Source: Pseudokineococcus marinus (GTDB lineage Bacteria > Actinomycetota > Actinomycetes > Actinomycetales > Quadrisphaeraceae). From it: DNA of 64,000 nucleotides. The notes under the pieces were generated by a model that saw only the letters and a list, made by a program, of their open reading frames with translations, had not been told where the DNA came from and did not search any database. This document shows positions 16,832-24,837 of the stretch, piece after piece. How positions within the stretch are numbered: position 1 is the first letter of the stretch; the number at the start of each line of letters is the position of its first letter. The translations under genes and the position numbers were made by a program. The DNA is taken from NCBI RefSeq assembly GCF_037482405.1, contig NZ_JBBHZZ010000010.1, positions 1-64,000 of the forward strand, given 5' to 3'.

Positions 16832-16859
16832 CCGCGTCCCGTCGTAGGGCGGGACGCGG
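16832..16859. terminator. Terminator-like hairpin after the aldo/keto reductase gene
   Basis: A perfect 10-bp stem (CCGCGTCCCG / CGGGACGCGG) with an 8-base loop lies 26 bp past the stop of the gene at 16885 and upstream of the ABC operon. Confidence 0.65.
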
Positions 16860-16884
16860 GAGCACGGTCTCCGGGAGCAGCCGC

Positions 16885-17817
16885 TCAGGGCACCGTGTAC
16901 CCGGCGGCGCGGAAGAGCTCGTACCACTCGGCGCGCGTCAGCGGCAGGTCGGAGCCTTGCGCCGCGGCGCGCACGCGCTCGGGGCTGGTCGTCCCCAGCA
17001 CCACCTGCATCTGCGCGGGGTGCCGCGTGATCCAGGCCGTGGCCACGGCCAGCTTCGGCACGTCGTACTGGGCCGCGAGGCGGTCGAGCACCGCGTTCAG
17101 CTCGGGGTAGCGGTCGTCGTCGAGGAAGACGCCCGAGAAGAACCCCGCCTGGAACGGCGACCACGCCTGCACGGTGATGTCGTTGAGCCGGCAGTAGTCG
17201 AGCGTGCCCGTGTCGCGGGCCACCGACTGGTCGAGCGCCTGCATGTTCGAGGCGACGCCCTGCGCCACGAGCGGCGCGTGCGTGATGGACAGCTGCAGCT
17301 GGTTCGCCACGAGCGGCTGGCGCACCGACCGCCGGAGCAGCTCCACCTGGCCGGGGGTGTGGTTCGAGACGCCGAAGTGCAGCACCTTCCCCGAGCTCTG
17401 CAGCTCGTCGAAGGCGCGGGCCACCTCGTCGGGCTCGACGAGCGCGTCGGGGCGGTGCAGGAGCAGCACGTCGATGCGGTCGGTGCCGAGCGCCCGCAGG
17501 GAGCCCTCGACGGACTCGGTGATGCGCTCGTGGGAGAAGTCGAAGTACGGCCCGTCGGGGACGATGCCGCACTTCGTCTGCACCGTGACGGCGTCGCGCT
17601 CGGAGGGCGAGAGCTGCACCGCCTCGGTGAAGCGCTCCTCGCACCGGTGCATCGACCCGCCGTAGACGTCGGCGTGGTCGAGGAAGGTGACCCCGGCGTC
17701 GCGGGCCGCGGCCCACCACTCCCGGATCTCCTCGTCGGTCTTGTCGGCGACGCGCATGACGCCGAGGACGACGTTCGGGACCTGCAGGCCGCTCGTGCCG
17801 AGGGGGACGGTCCTCAC
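16885..17817 (-). CDS. Aldo/keto reductase (YdhF-like)
   Basis: A 310-residue NADPH-dependent TIM-barrel oxidoreductase. The catalytic tetrad is visible: Asp and Tyr in FLDHADVYGG, Lys in VQTKCGI and His in VLLLHRPD. The subgroup resembles YdhF-type reductases (LNAVLDRLAAQYDVPKLAVA; HPAQMQVVLGTT). GTG start, 3 bp after the stop of the second reductase, so the two are co-transcribed. It sits just downstream (in transcription) of a TetR gene and upstream of the sugar importer. A role in reducing sugar-derived carbonyls is a guess. Confidence 0.88.
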   Translation of the reverse strand: MRTVPLGTSGLQVPNVVLGVMRVADKTDEEIREWWAAARDAGVTFLDHADVYGGSMHRCEERFTEAVQLSPSERDAVTVQTKCGIVPDGPYFDFSHERITESVEGSLRALGTDRIDVLLLHRPDALVEPDEVARAFDELQSSGKVLHFGVSNHTPGQVELLRRSVRQPLVANQLQLSITHAPLVAQGVASNMQALDQSVARDTGTLDYCRLNDITVQAWSPFQAGFFSGVFLDDDRYPELNAVLDRLAAQYDVPKLAVATAWITRHPAQMQVVLGTTSPERVRAAAQGSDLPLTRAEWYELFRAAGYTVP

Positions 17818-17820
17818 GGC

Positions 17821-18681
17821 TCAGGCCTCCGACAGCCGGGCGACCTCGTCCGCGGACAGCTGCAGCTCGGCAGCCCGCGCGGAGTCGGTGGTGGACTGCG
17901 GGCGCGAGGAGCCCGGGATGGGGATGACGACGTCGGCGAGCGCCAGCTCCCACGCCAGCGTCACCTGGTGGGGGCTCACGCCGTGGGCGTCGGCGACGTC
18001 CTGGAACGCCGAGTGCTCGCTCCCGAGGTCGGAGGCCTTCGCGATGCCGCCGAGCGGGCTCCACGGGAGGAAGGCGACGCCCAGCGAGGCGCAGTGCTGC
18101 AGCTCGCCGAGGCTGGAGCGGAAGGCCGGCGAGAACTGGTTCTGCACGGACGCGAGGCGGCCGCCGAGGACGGCGTTCGCCTCGTCGATCTGGGCGACGT
18201 CGGCGTTGGAGATGCCGGCCAGCTGGATGACGCCCTCGTCGAGGAGCTCGACGAGCGCGCCGATCGAGTCGGCGTAGGGGACGTCCGGGTCCGGGCGGTG
18301 GAACTGGTACAGGCCGATCGCCTCCACGCCGAGGCGGCGGGCCGACTCCTTCGCGGCCGCCTTGAGGTGCTCGGGGCGGCCGTCCTGCGTCCACGACCCG
18401 TCACCGGGGCGCAGGTGCCCGCCCTTGGTGGCGACGAGGACGCCGGAGGTGTCACCGCCGTAGCCGCGCAGGGCCTCGGCCACGAGCTCCTCGTTGTGGC
18501 CGACCTCCCCCGCGTCGCGGTGGTAGGCGTCGGCGGTGTCGACGAGGGTCACGCCCGCGTCGAGCGCGGCGTGGATCGTGGCGACGCTGCGGTCGCGGTC
18601 GGGGCGCCCTTCGATGGACATCGGCATGGCGCCGAGCCCGATCGCGGAGACGGAGCGGTTTCCGAGGGTCCTGGTCTGCAT
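17821..18681 (-). CDS. Aldo/keto reductase
   Basis: A 286-residue second aldo/keto reductase, of a different subgroup. Asp and Tyr lie in LVDTADAYHRDAGEVGHNE, Lys in VATKGGHL and His in YQFHRPDPDV; the cofactor-binding end reads IPIPGSSRPQS. ATG start. The downstream reductase begins 3 bp after it, and the TetR gene ends 69 bp upstream on the same strand, so all three may be one unit. Confidence 0.88.
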   Translation of the reverse strand: MQTRTLGNRSVSAIGLGAMPMSIEGRPDRDRSVATIHAALDAGVTLVDTADAYHRDAGEVGHNEELVAEALRGYGGDTSGVLVATKGGHLRPGDGSWTQDGRPEHLKAAAKESARRLGVEAIGLYQFHRPDPDVPYADSIGALVELLDEGVIQLAGISNADVAQIDEANAVLGGRLASVQNQFSPAFRSSLGELQHCASLGVAFLPWSPLGGIAKASDLGSEHSAFQDVADAHGVSPHQVTLAWELALADVVIPIPGSSRPQSTTDSARAAELQLSADEVARLSEA

Positions 18682-18750
18682 GGCTCACGACCTTGGCCCT
18701 CGCGCGACCGGACCGCCACCGCGCGGTGGGCCGCGGCGGCGGGACGCCCG

Positions 18751-19377
18751 TCAGGGGTCGGGCGTGCCGTACACGGCGGTGCACCACAGGTCGGTCAGGG
18801 CGTCGAGCACCGAGCCCGGCGGCAGCGACGGCTCCTCCCCCGCGAGGGACGCGGCGATGGCGCGCTCGTTCATCGTGTTGAGCAGCACGCTCGTGGCGCG
18901 GGCGTCGACGACCGCGCCGGCCCGTCCGCGCCGCTGCTCCGCCGTGATGGTCGCCGTCGTCAGGTCGACCCACCCGGCCAGGCGGCGCGACCACTCCTCG
19001 CGCAGCTCCGGCACGGTGGCGCGCGCCTCGGCCAGCGACACGGAGACGGCCCGGTGCGCGCCGAAGACGTCGACGAAGACGGCCAGGCACGAGCGCCACC
19101 AGTCGCGGGACGGCTCGTCGGGCAGCGGGAGGGCCGCGAGGCGCGCGTCGACCTCGGCGACCATGCGGTCGAGCAGCTCGAGCAGCACGGCCTGCTTGGA
19201 CCCGAAGTAGAAGTAGAAGGCGCTCCGCGACAGGCCGGCGGCCGCGGCCACCTCGTCGATCGAGATCTCCGCCAGCGGCCGCGTCCGCAGCAGGTCCTCG
19301 ACGGCGTCGACGATGGCGCGCTGGCGGTCCTCGCCCGTGGGGCGGGGGGCCCGGCGGGCCCGCTGGGGCGTGCTCAC
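18751..19377 (-). CDS. TetR/AcrR family repressor (EthR-like by position)
   Basis: A 208-residue regulator. The helix-turn-helix is ISIDEVAAAAGLSRSAFYFYFGSKQAVL (about residues 38-66), followed by a long helical ligand domain. It is divergent from a flavin monooxygenase, as in the EthR-EthA pair of mycobacteria. A cluster of TGTCGA/TCGACA dyads lies between them. The GTG start is chosen because the -10-like TACGCT ends 7 bases upstream. The expected role is repression of the monooxygenase and of itself. Confidence 0.85.
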   Translation of the reverse strand: MSTPQRARRAPRPTGEDRQRAIVDAVEDLLRTRPLAEISIDEVAAAAGLSRSAFYFYFGSKQAVLLELLDRMVAEVDARLAALPLPDEPSRDWWRSCLAVFVDVFGAHRAVSVSLAEARATVPELREEWSRRLAGWVDLTTATITAEQRRGRAGAVVDARATSVLLNTMNERAIAASLAGEEPSLPPGSVLDALTDLWCTAVYGTPDP

Positions 19378-19384
19378 CCACCCG

Positions 19385-19390
19385 AGCGTA
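19385..19390 (-). promoter_or_regulatory. -10 box of the TetR gene, leaderless
   Basis: TACGCT on the minus strand is 7 bases before the GTG start of the TetR gene. The operator cluster starts 28 bp further upstream. Confidence 0.5.
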
Positions 19391-19417
19391 GGCGGCGGCC
19401 CCGTGGGCGCGGCCCCG

Positions 19418-19454
19418 CTCGACGGAGTGTCGATGCTCTCGACAGGCTGTCGAG
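19418..19454. promoter_or_regulatory. Operator cluster between TetR and monooxygenase genes
   Basis: Half-sites of TGTCGA and its complement occur four times in 37 bp. The clearest dyad is CTCGACA-GGC-TGTCGAG (19438-19454). The cluster covers the -35 hexamer of the monooxygenase promoter. It is a likely binding site for the divergent TetR protein. Confidence 0.7.
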
Positions 19455-19467
19455 GGCGTCGTAGCCT
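19439..19467 (+). promoter_or_regulatory. Promoter of the monooxygenase gene
   Basis: The -35 TCGACA (19439-19444) and -10 TAGCCT (19462-19467) are separated by exactly 17 bp. The -10 ends 6 bases before the ATG, so the mRNA would be leaderless. The -35 lies inside the operator. Confidence 0.7.
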
Positions 19468-19473
19468 CGCCGC

Positions 19474-21111
19474 ATGGGGTCGACGACGACCGGCACCGCC
19501 GGCAGCACCGCGCGCACCACCGACCACGAGCCGGAGCACCTCGACGTCGTCGTCGTGGGCGCCGGCCTCTCGGGCGTCGGCGCGGCGGCGACGCTGCTGC
19601 GGCGCCATCCCGACCTCGACCTCGCCGTGCTGGAGTCGCGCGACGCCATCGGCGGCACGTGGGACCTGTTCCGCTACCCCGGCGTCCGCTCCGACTCGGA
19701 CATGTACACGCTCGGGTACGCCGCGCGCCCCTGGGCCGGCGAGAAGGCGCTGGCCGACGGCGACGACATCCGCAGCTACGTGCAGGAGACCGCGGCGGAG
19801 ACCGGTGTCGCGCAGCGCGTCCGGTACCGGCAGCGGGTCGTCTCCGCGTCCTGGCGCAGCGAGGACTCCCGGTGGGTGCTCACCGTCCTGCACCGCACCC
19901 CCGGCGAGGGCGGCGCGGGCGCCGAGTGGCGCGAGGGCGAGGCCGGGGTGACGTCGACGATCACGTGCTCCTTCCTCCTCGCCTGCACCGGCTACTACCG
20001 CTACGACGAGGGCCACCGACCCGAGATCCCCGGGCTCGAGGACTTCGCGGGCGACGTCGTGCACCCCCAGCACTGGCCCGCCGACCTCGACGTCGAGGGC
20101 CGGCGGGTCGTCGTCGTCGGCAGCGGCGCCACCGCCGTGACGCTCGTGCCCGCGCTGGCGCGCCGCGGCGCGCACGTGACGATGCTGCAGCGCTCGCCCA
20201 CGTACGTGGCGGCGGTGCCCTCGCGCGACCGGCTGGCGGTGCGGCTGCGCGGCCGCGTGCCCGCGCCCGTCGCGCAGAAGGCGGTGCGCGCCAAGCACAT
20301 CGCCGGTTCCATGCTGCTCTACCAGTACGCGCGGCGGCGCCCGGCGGCCATGCGCGCCCTGCTCGAGCGCTCCGCGGCCGAGAAGCTGCCCGAGGGCTAC
20401 GACGTCGCGACGCACTTCCGACCCCGCTACGAGCCCTGGGACCAGCGGCTGTGCGCCGCGCCGGGCGGCGACCTCTTCCGCGCCATCTCCTCCGGAGCCG
20501 CGGAGGTCGTCACCGACGCGATCGAGCGGGTCGACGCCGAGGGCGTCCGCCTGGCCTCCGGCGGCCGCGTCGACGCCGACGTCCTCGTGACGGCGACCGG
20601 CCTCTCCGTGCTCGTCCTCGGCGGCATGCGGCTCGACGTCGACGGCCGCCCCGTCGAGCCCGGGGGCCGGCTCGCCTGGAAGGGCATGATGCTCGAGGGG
20701 CTGCCGAACCTCGCCTACACGATCGGGTACGTGAACTCGTCGTGGACGCTGCGCGCCGACCTCGTGGCGGGCGCCGTCGCCGACCTCCTCGGGACCATGC
20801 GGCGCCGCGGCGCGCCCGCCGTCGTGGCGCAGGCCCCGGCCGGCACGGAGGGGACGCGCCCCGTCATCGACCTCGCAGCCGGCTACGTGCGCCGCGGCCT
20901 GGCCCAGCTGCCGCGCCAGAGCGAGCGGGCGCCGTGGCGCGTCCACCAGAACTACCTGCTGGACCTGGTCTCCCTGCGGCTCGACCGCCGCGGCCGGGAC
21001 CTGCGCTTCCTGCCCGCGGGCACGCGGCCGGACCCGCGCCCCGGTGACGGCGCCGGCGCGAGCACCGGGACCGGCGCGGACGCCGGCGCTCCGCTCGCCC
21101 CGGCCGCCTGA
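19474..21111 (+). CDS. Baeyer-Villiger-type flavin monooxygenase (EthA-like)
   Basis: A 545-residue FAD/NADPH monooxygenase. The first Rossmann motif is VVVGAGLSGVGAA (about residue 28), the second is VVVVGSGATAVTL, and the Baeyer-Villiger fingerprint lies in DFAGDVVHPQHWP. SMYTLGY-like DMYTLGYAARPW is typical of the EthA branch. It would oxidise ketones to esters or lactones. It is followed after 29 bp by a hydroxyacyl-CoA dehydrogenase and then an esterase, which fits stepwise breakdown of a ketone. EthA is about 490 residues; the extra length lies mainly in N- and C-terminal Gly/Thr/Ala tails. Confidence 0.9.
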   Translation: MGSTTTGTAGSTARTTDHEPEHLDVVVVGAGLSGVGAAATLLRRHPDLDLAVLESRDAIGGTWDLFRYPGVRSDSDMYTLGYAARPWAGEKALADGDDIRSYVQETAAETGVAQRVRYRQRVVSASWRSEDSRWVLTVLHRTPGEGGAGAEWREGEAGVTSTITCSFLLACTGYYRYDEGHRPEIPGLEDFAGDVVHPQHWPADLDVEGRRVVVVGSGATAVTLVPALARRGAHVTMLQRSPTYVAAVPSRDRLAVRLRGRVPAPVAQKAVRAKHIAGSMLLYQYARRRPAAMRALLERSAAEKLPEGYDVATHFRPRYEPWDQRLCAAPGGDLFRAISSGAAEVVTDAIERVDAEGVRLASGGRVDADVLVTATGLSVLVLGGMRLDVDGRPVEPGGRLAWKGMMLEGLPNLAYTIGYVNSSWTLRADLVAGAVADLLGTMRRRGAPAVVAQAPAGTEGTRPVIDLAAGYVRRGLAQLPRQSERAPWRVHQNYLLDLVSLRLDRRGRDLRFLPAGTRPDPRPGDGAGASTGTGADAGAPLAPAA

Positions 21112-21140
21112 GCCACCCCTCCTCCGACGACAGGACCCCC

Positions 21141-22007
21141 ATGGACTCCCCCACGCCGACCTCCCCCTACGCCCGCGTCACCGTCCTCGGGCTCGGCGTC
21201 CTCGGCGCGCAGATCGCGCTCCAGACGGCCGCGCACGGCGTCGACGTCACCGCGTACGACGTGGACGACGACGCGCTGCGCGCCGGCCGCGAGCGCCTCG
21301 AGCGCTTCGCGGGCGCCGCGGCGCGCGACCTGCCGGACCTCGCCGACGCCTACGGGGCCGCCCCGGGGCGCATCCGCCTCACGAGCGACCTCGCCGACGC
21401 GGTGGGCGCCGCCGACCTCGTCGTGGAGGCCGTGCCCGAGCGCCTCGAGCTCAAGCGCGACGTCTGGGCGCGCGTCGGGGCGGCCGCGCCGCCGTCCGCC
21501 GTCCTCGCGACGAACTCCTCGAGCCTGCTGCCCAGCGCCATGGCGGACGCGACGGGCCGGCCCGAGCGCTTCCTCGCGCTGCACTTCGCCAACCGCATCT
21601 GGGCCCAGAACACCGCCGAGGTGATGGGCCACGCGGGCACCGACCCGGCCGTCGCCGACCAGGTGGAGGTCTTCGCCGCCGCCATCGGCATGGAGCCGAT
21701 CCGGCTCCACCGCGAGCAGCCCGCCTACGTCCTCAACTCGCTGCTCATCCCGCTCCTCGGCGCGGCCGCGGAGCTCCTGCTCAAGGGCGTGGCCGACGTC
21801 GAGACCATCGACCGCACTTGGCGGACGGCCACCGGGGCGCCGGCCGGGCCCTTCCAGGTCTACGACGTCGTCGGCCTGCGGACGGCGCACGCCATCGCCA
21901 GCGCCGACCCGGCCTCGCGGGCCTGGGCCGACTACCTGCAGGAGAACTACCTCGACCGTGGACGCTTCGGCGTCGAGTCCGGCGAGGGCTTCTACACCTA
22001 CCGCTGA
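21141..22007 (+). CDS. 3-hydroxyacyl-CoA dehydrogenase
   Basis: A 288-residue NAD-dependent enzyme oxidising 3-hydroxyacyl-CoA, possibly 3-hydroxybutyryl-CoA. The N-terminal Rossmann motif is VLGLGVLGAQIALQTA, the catalytic His is in LALHFANRIWAQN, and the C-terminal helical domain ends SGEGFYTYR. Length matches stand-alone FadB2/Hbd proteins. ATG start with GACGACAGGA upstream. Middle gene of the monooxygenase unit. Confidence 0.88.
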   Translation: MDSPTPTSPYARVTVLGLGVLGAQIALQTAAHGVDVTAYDVDDDALRAGRERLERFAGAAARDLPDLADAYGAAPGRIRLTSDLADAVGAADLVVEAVPERLELKRDVWARVGAAAPPSAVLATNSSSLLPSAMADATGRPERFLALHFANRIWAQNTAEVMGHAGTDPAVADQVEVFAAAIGMEPIRLHREQPAYVLNSLLIPLLGAAAELLLKGVADVETIDRTWRTATGAPAGPFQVYDVVGLRTAHAIASADPASRAWADYLQENYLDRGRFGVESGEGFYTYR

Positions 22008-22083
22008 CCCGCCGCCGACCGCTCCGCCGCACTGCGCCGCACCGACACCCCTCGTCCCGACGCGCCACCCCTCGGAGGACGCC

Positions 22084-23043
22084 ATGCCCCTCGACCCCGG
22101 CACCGCCGCGATGCTCGCCGAGCTCGAGCGCCTGGGGCGCCCCGGCCCCGCCGACTCCGACGTCCCCGGCGCGCGGGCGGGGCTGCGCGCCTTCGCGGGC
22201 GTCGGCCGCACCGACCCGGCGTCGCTGCCGCCGGTGGCGTCCGTGGTCGACGGCGAGGCCGGCGGCGTCCGCACCCGGACCTACCGCCCCACGGGTCTCG
22301 AGCCCGGCTCGCCGGCGCCGACCGTCGTCTTCTTCCACGGCGGGGGCTTCGTCGTGGGCGACCTCGACACGCACGACGTGCCGTGCCGCCTCCTGGCGGG
22401 CGACCTCCGCGCCGTCGTCGTGAGCGTCGACTACGGCCTCGCGCCCGAGCACCCCTTCCCGGAGGGCCTCGAGGACTGCTGGCGGGCGCTGCGCGCCGTC
22501 GCCGACGACGTGGGCGGCCTCGGCGGCGACCCGGCGCGGCTCGTCGTCGCGGGGGACAGCGCCGGCGGCAACCTGGCCGCGGTCTGCGCGCTCCGGGCCC
22601 GCGACGAGGGCGTGCCGCTGGCCGCGCAGCTGCTGCTGTACCCGGCGGTGGACCCGGCCGGCGACCACCCCTCCCGCGAGGAGAACGCGGAGGGCTACTT
22701 CCTCACCGCCCGCGACATGACGTGGTTCACCGGCCACTACCTGGGCGTCGACCCGACGACGGAGGACGGCGCCCGCGCCGCCGCCGAGATCGCCCGTGAC
22801 GTCCGGATCTCCCCGCTGCACGCCGACCTCGCCGGCGTCGCCCCGGCCGTCGTCGTGACCGCGGAGTACGACCCGCTGCGCGACGAGGGCGTCGCCTACG
22901 CGCGGGCCCTCGAGGCCGCCGGCGTCCGCGTCTCCCACCGGACGGTGCCGGGGCTCGTCCACGGCTTCTACGGGACCCCGCTGCCGGCCGCGCTGCGGGC
23001 GACCCACGAGGCGCACGCCGCGCTCGCCGAGCTGCTGCGCTGA
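22084..23043 (+). CDS. Alpha/beta hydrolase, hormone-sensitive-lipase family esterase
   Basis: A 319-residue esterase. The oxyanion motif is FFHGGGFVVGD, the nucleophile is Ser in VAGDSAGGNLAA, the acid is probably Asp in TAEYDPLRDEG, and the base is His in GLVHGFYG. ATG start with GGAGGA upstream. It could hydrolyse the ester made by the Baeyer-Villiger enzyme two genes upstream. Confidence 0.9.
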   Translation: MPLDPGTAAMLAELERLGRPGPADSDVPGARAGLRAFAGVGRTDPASLPPVASVVDGEAGGVRTRTYRPTGLEPGSPAPTVVFFHGGGFVVGDLDTHDVPCRLLAGDLRAVVVSVDYGLAPEHPFPEGLEDCWRALRAVADDVGGLGGDPARLVVAGDSAGGNLAAVCALRARDEGVPLAAQLLLYPAVDPAGDHPSREENAEGYFLTARDMTWFTGHYLGVDPTTEDGARAAAEIARDVRISPLHADLAGVAPAVVVTAEYDPLRDEGVAYARALEAAGVRVSHRTVPGLVHGFYGTPLPAALRATHEAHAALAELLR

Positions 23044-23097
23044 GGGGAGGGCCCCGCGCGGCCCTCACCCTCGGACCTCGTGGCCTGCCGTCGCCCC

Positions 23098-23220
23098 GGG
23101 GCGCCCCGTGGGAGGACTTCGTAGCCTTCCTCCGCGCCGGGGCGCCCCGTGGGCGGACTTCGTAGCCTTCCTCCGCGCCGGGACGCCCCGGTGGGCGGAC
23201 TTCGTAGCCTTCTTCCTCTG
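23098..23220. repeat. Three tandem copies of a 41-bp repeat
   Basis: Units start near 23101, 23142 and 23183; each contains GGACTTCGTAGCCTTC and GCGCCCCGTGGG-like sequence. The third is degenerate, with a one-base insertion and a changed end. Each of the first two units can form a short hairpin (GGAGGA/TCCTCC, GCGGA/TCCGC). The array lies between the esterase stop and the tRNA region, directly downstream of the tRNA gene in its direction of transcription. Confidence 0.8.
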
Positions 23221-23223
23221 GGG

Positions 23224-23275
23224 AGCCAGCAGCGGGACTCGAACCCGCAACCGCCCGATGACACGTCGGGTGCGC
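23224..23275 (-). pseudogene. Partial tRNA-Thr copy (3' two-thirds)
   Basis: 52 bases match the functional tRNA at 23295-23346 with only two differences. The copy includes the acceptor 3' strand, T arm, variable region and anticodon arm, but stops in the D stem; no 5' acceptor strand is present. Both changes fall in the anticodon loop (CGTGTCA instead of CTTGTAA), removing U33. It is therefore a tRNA fragment, spaced 71 bp from the parent. Confidence 0.8.
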
Positions 23276-23294
23276 ACGGCAGCCCTCGGGAGCG

Positions 23295-23367
23295 AGCCAG
23301 CAGCGGGACTCGAACCCGCAACCGCCCGATTACAAGTCGGGTGCGCTACCAGTTGCGCCATGCTGGC
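23295..23367 (-). tRNA. tRNA-Thr (anticodon TGT)
   Basis: A 73-base cloverleaf read on the minus strand. The acceptor pair is GCCAGCA / TGCTGGC with a T discriminator. The D arm includes AACTGGTAGCGCA, the anticodon stem is CCCGA/TCGGG with loop CTTGTAA, and the T arm contains GGTTCGAGTCC. The anticodon TGT reads ACA. The CCA end is not encoded. An almost identical truncated copy lies directly downstream. Confidence 0.92.
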
Positions 23368-23414
23368 GGTCGGCGCCGTGGCGGCGCCGAGGGCGAGGGT
23401 AGCGAGGAGGCGTC

Positions 23415-23867
23415 GTGCCCCAGGCCTTCAGCCCGCGGGGGTCGGACGCCCCGTGCGCGTTCTGCGCCGTGGTCGCCGGGGACGCTCCGGCCGAGGTGGT
23501 GCACCGGGACGACCGGCTCGTCGCCTTCCTCGACGCCCAGCCGCTGTTCCCCGGCCACGTCCTCCTCGTGCCCGCCCGGCACGTGCAGACCTACGACGAG
23601 CTGCCGGCCGACCTGGCGGGGCCCTGGCTCGCGACGGGGCAGGCGCTGCAGCGGGCGGTCGAGGCCGCGACGGGCGCCGAGGGGGCGCTGCTGCTCGTCA
23701 ACAACGTCGTGAGCCAGAGCGTCCCCCACCTCCACCAGCACGTCGTGCCGCGCTCGCGGGGCGACGGCCTGCGCTTCTTCCTCGGCCCCCGCCACCGGTA
23801 CGCGCCCGGCGAGGCGGCGCAGGTGGCCGCCCGCGTCCGCGACCACCTGGCGACGCCGCAGGTCTGA
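23415..23867 (+). CDS. HIT family nucleotide-binding hydrolase
   Basis: A 150-residue histidine-triad protein. The catalytic motif is HLHQHVVP, and CAFC near the N-terminus could be half of a zinc site, as in many bacterial HIT proteins. These enzymes hydrolyse nucleotide phosphoramidates or dinucleotides in the cytoplasm. GTG start with GGAGG upstream. It converges on the gene at 23903, with no obvious terminator between. Confidence 0.9.
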   Translation: MPQAFSPRGSDAPCAFCAVVAGDAPAEVVHRDDRLVAFLDAQPLFPGHVLLVPARHVQTYDELPADLAGPWLATGQALQRAVEAATGAEGALLLVNNVVSQSVPHLHQHVVPRSRGDGLRFFLGPRHRYAPGEAAQVAARVRDHLATPQV

Positions 23868-23902
23868 GGGGCGTGCGGGGCTGACGGGCGCGAGGGCGGC
23901 TC

Positions 23903-24616
23903 CTAGCGCTGCGCGCGCCGTCGCACGCGCTCGGGCAGGTCGACGGCGAGGTCGGGCCAGTCCGCGACGGGTCGTGGCCGGGACCCGGGGTGCCGGCGGT
24001 CGGGCCGGCCGTGCGGGTGGTCGGCCCACCGGGACACGCCGTCGTCGGCGACGACGACCCCGCAGCGGTCGCCCACCTCGGCGACGTCGACGTGCACGAC
24101 GGGCCCGCAGACGGCCCAGACCCCGCCGCCGGCCGCGGCCGCGGCCCCGTCCGCGAGCCGCGCCTCCTCCCCGCCGCGCAGCCGGACGGCGCCCGTGGCC
24201 TCGTCGACCCACCCGAGGCGGTCCCCCGCCGCCCGCAGCGTCGCGTCGGGCCACAGCACGTAGCGGCCGAGGTCCCAGCCCGTCCCGACGACGACGAGCG
24301 CGTCGTCGCGCAGCAGCCGGCGGCGCCGGGCCAGGTGCGTGACGTCGTGCGGCACGGCGGCCGCCGTCAGCGCGGCGACGGCGTCGCGGCAGAGGGCGTC
24401 GACGCGGGCCCGCGAGGCGGCCGTGCGGGCGGTCAGCTCGGGCGGCGCCGCCGCCGTGCGGCGCCCCGCCCGCCGAGGACCGCGGCCGCCCGCTCCGGCC
24501 CCGCCCGCTCCGGCCCCGCTCGCTCCGGTCCCGCTCGCTCCGGCACCACCCGCTGCGGCCCCTCCGGGCTCGGCTCCCGTCCCACCGACCTCGTGCTCCC
24601 CCATGGGCTCCAGCAT
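23903..24616 (-). CDS. Hypothetical protein with Gly/Ala-rich N-terminal repeats
   Basis: A 237-residue protein I do not recognise. Residues about 20-45 are repeats of Gly-Ala-Ser, encoded by tandem 15-base units rich in GCTCCG (24480-24555). The folded part (about 60-220) includes VVVGTGWDLGRYVLWPDATLRA and VCGPVVHVDVAEVGDRCGVVV. The C-terminus is Arg-rich. The start may be ATG 24616 (GGAGGG upstream) or ATG 24604. No signal peptide. The repeat length may vary between strains. Confidence 0.65.
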   Translation of the reverse strand: MLEPMGEHEVGGTGAEPGGAAAGGAGASGTGASGAGAGGAGAGGRGPRRAGRRTAAAPPELTARTAASRARVDALCRDAVAALTAAAVPHDVTHLARRRRLLRDDALVVVGTGWDLGRYVLWPDATLRAAGDRLGWVDEATGAVRLRGGEEARLADGAAAAAGGGVWAVCGPVVHVDVAEVGDRCGVVVADDGVSRWADHPHGRPDRRHPGSRPRPVADWPDLAVDLPERVRRRAQR

Positions 24617-24837
24617 GCGCCCTCCCGCGCGGGCCCCTCCCCGTGCTCGGTGACGGCCGGTGCCGCCCATGACCGAGCGTGCTCCGACGCCTCTCAGCGC
24701 CTCTCAGCGCGCGCGGACGGCCGTGAGGTCATGGAGCGCTGGGCGTAACGGGGGCGAAACCACGGGCGCGGGCCGTGCCCCGATGGTCGGGGCACGCGCT
24801 CGCCGGACCCCCGCACGCGGACCCCCAGGAGGCCCCG

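Noticed and set aside
16444..19464. 1006-codon plus-strand frame over the ABC binding protein, both reductases and TetR
   Set aside because: It runs antisense across four separate recognisable genes and contains no domain.
23098..23220. Tandem repeat array as a possible CRISPR
   Set aside because: The copies are directly adjacent, with no unique spacers, and no cas genes are nearby.
23108..23884. Open frames across the tRNA region with SSGTRTRNRP- and GLEPATARLQ-like sequence
   Set aside because: These are translations of the tRNA T arm and 41-bp repeats, a common false gene pattern.
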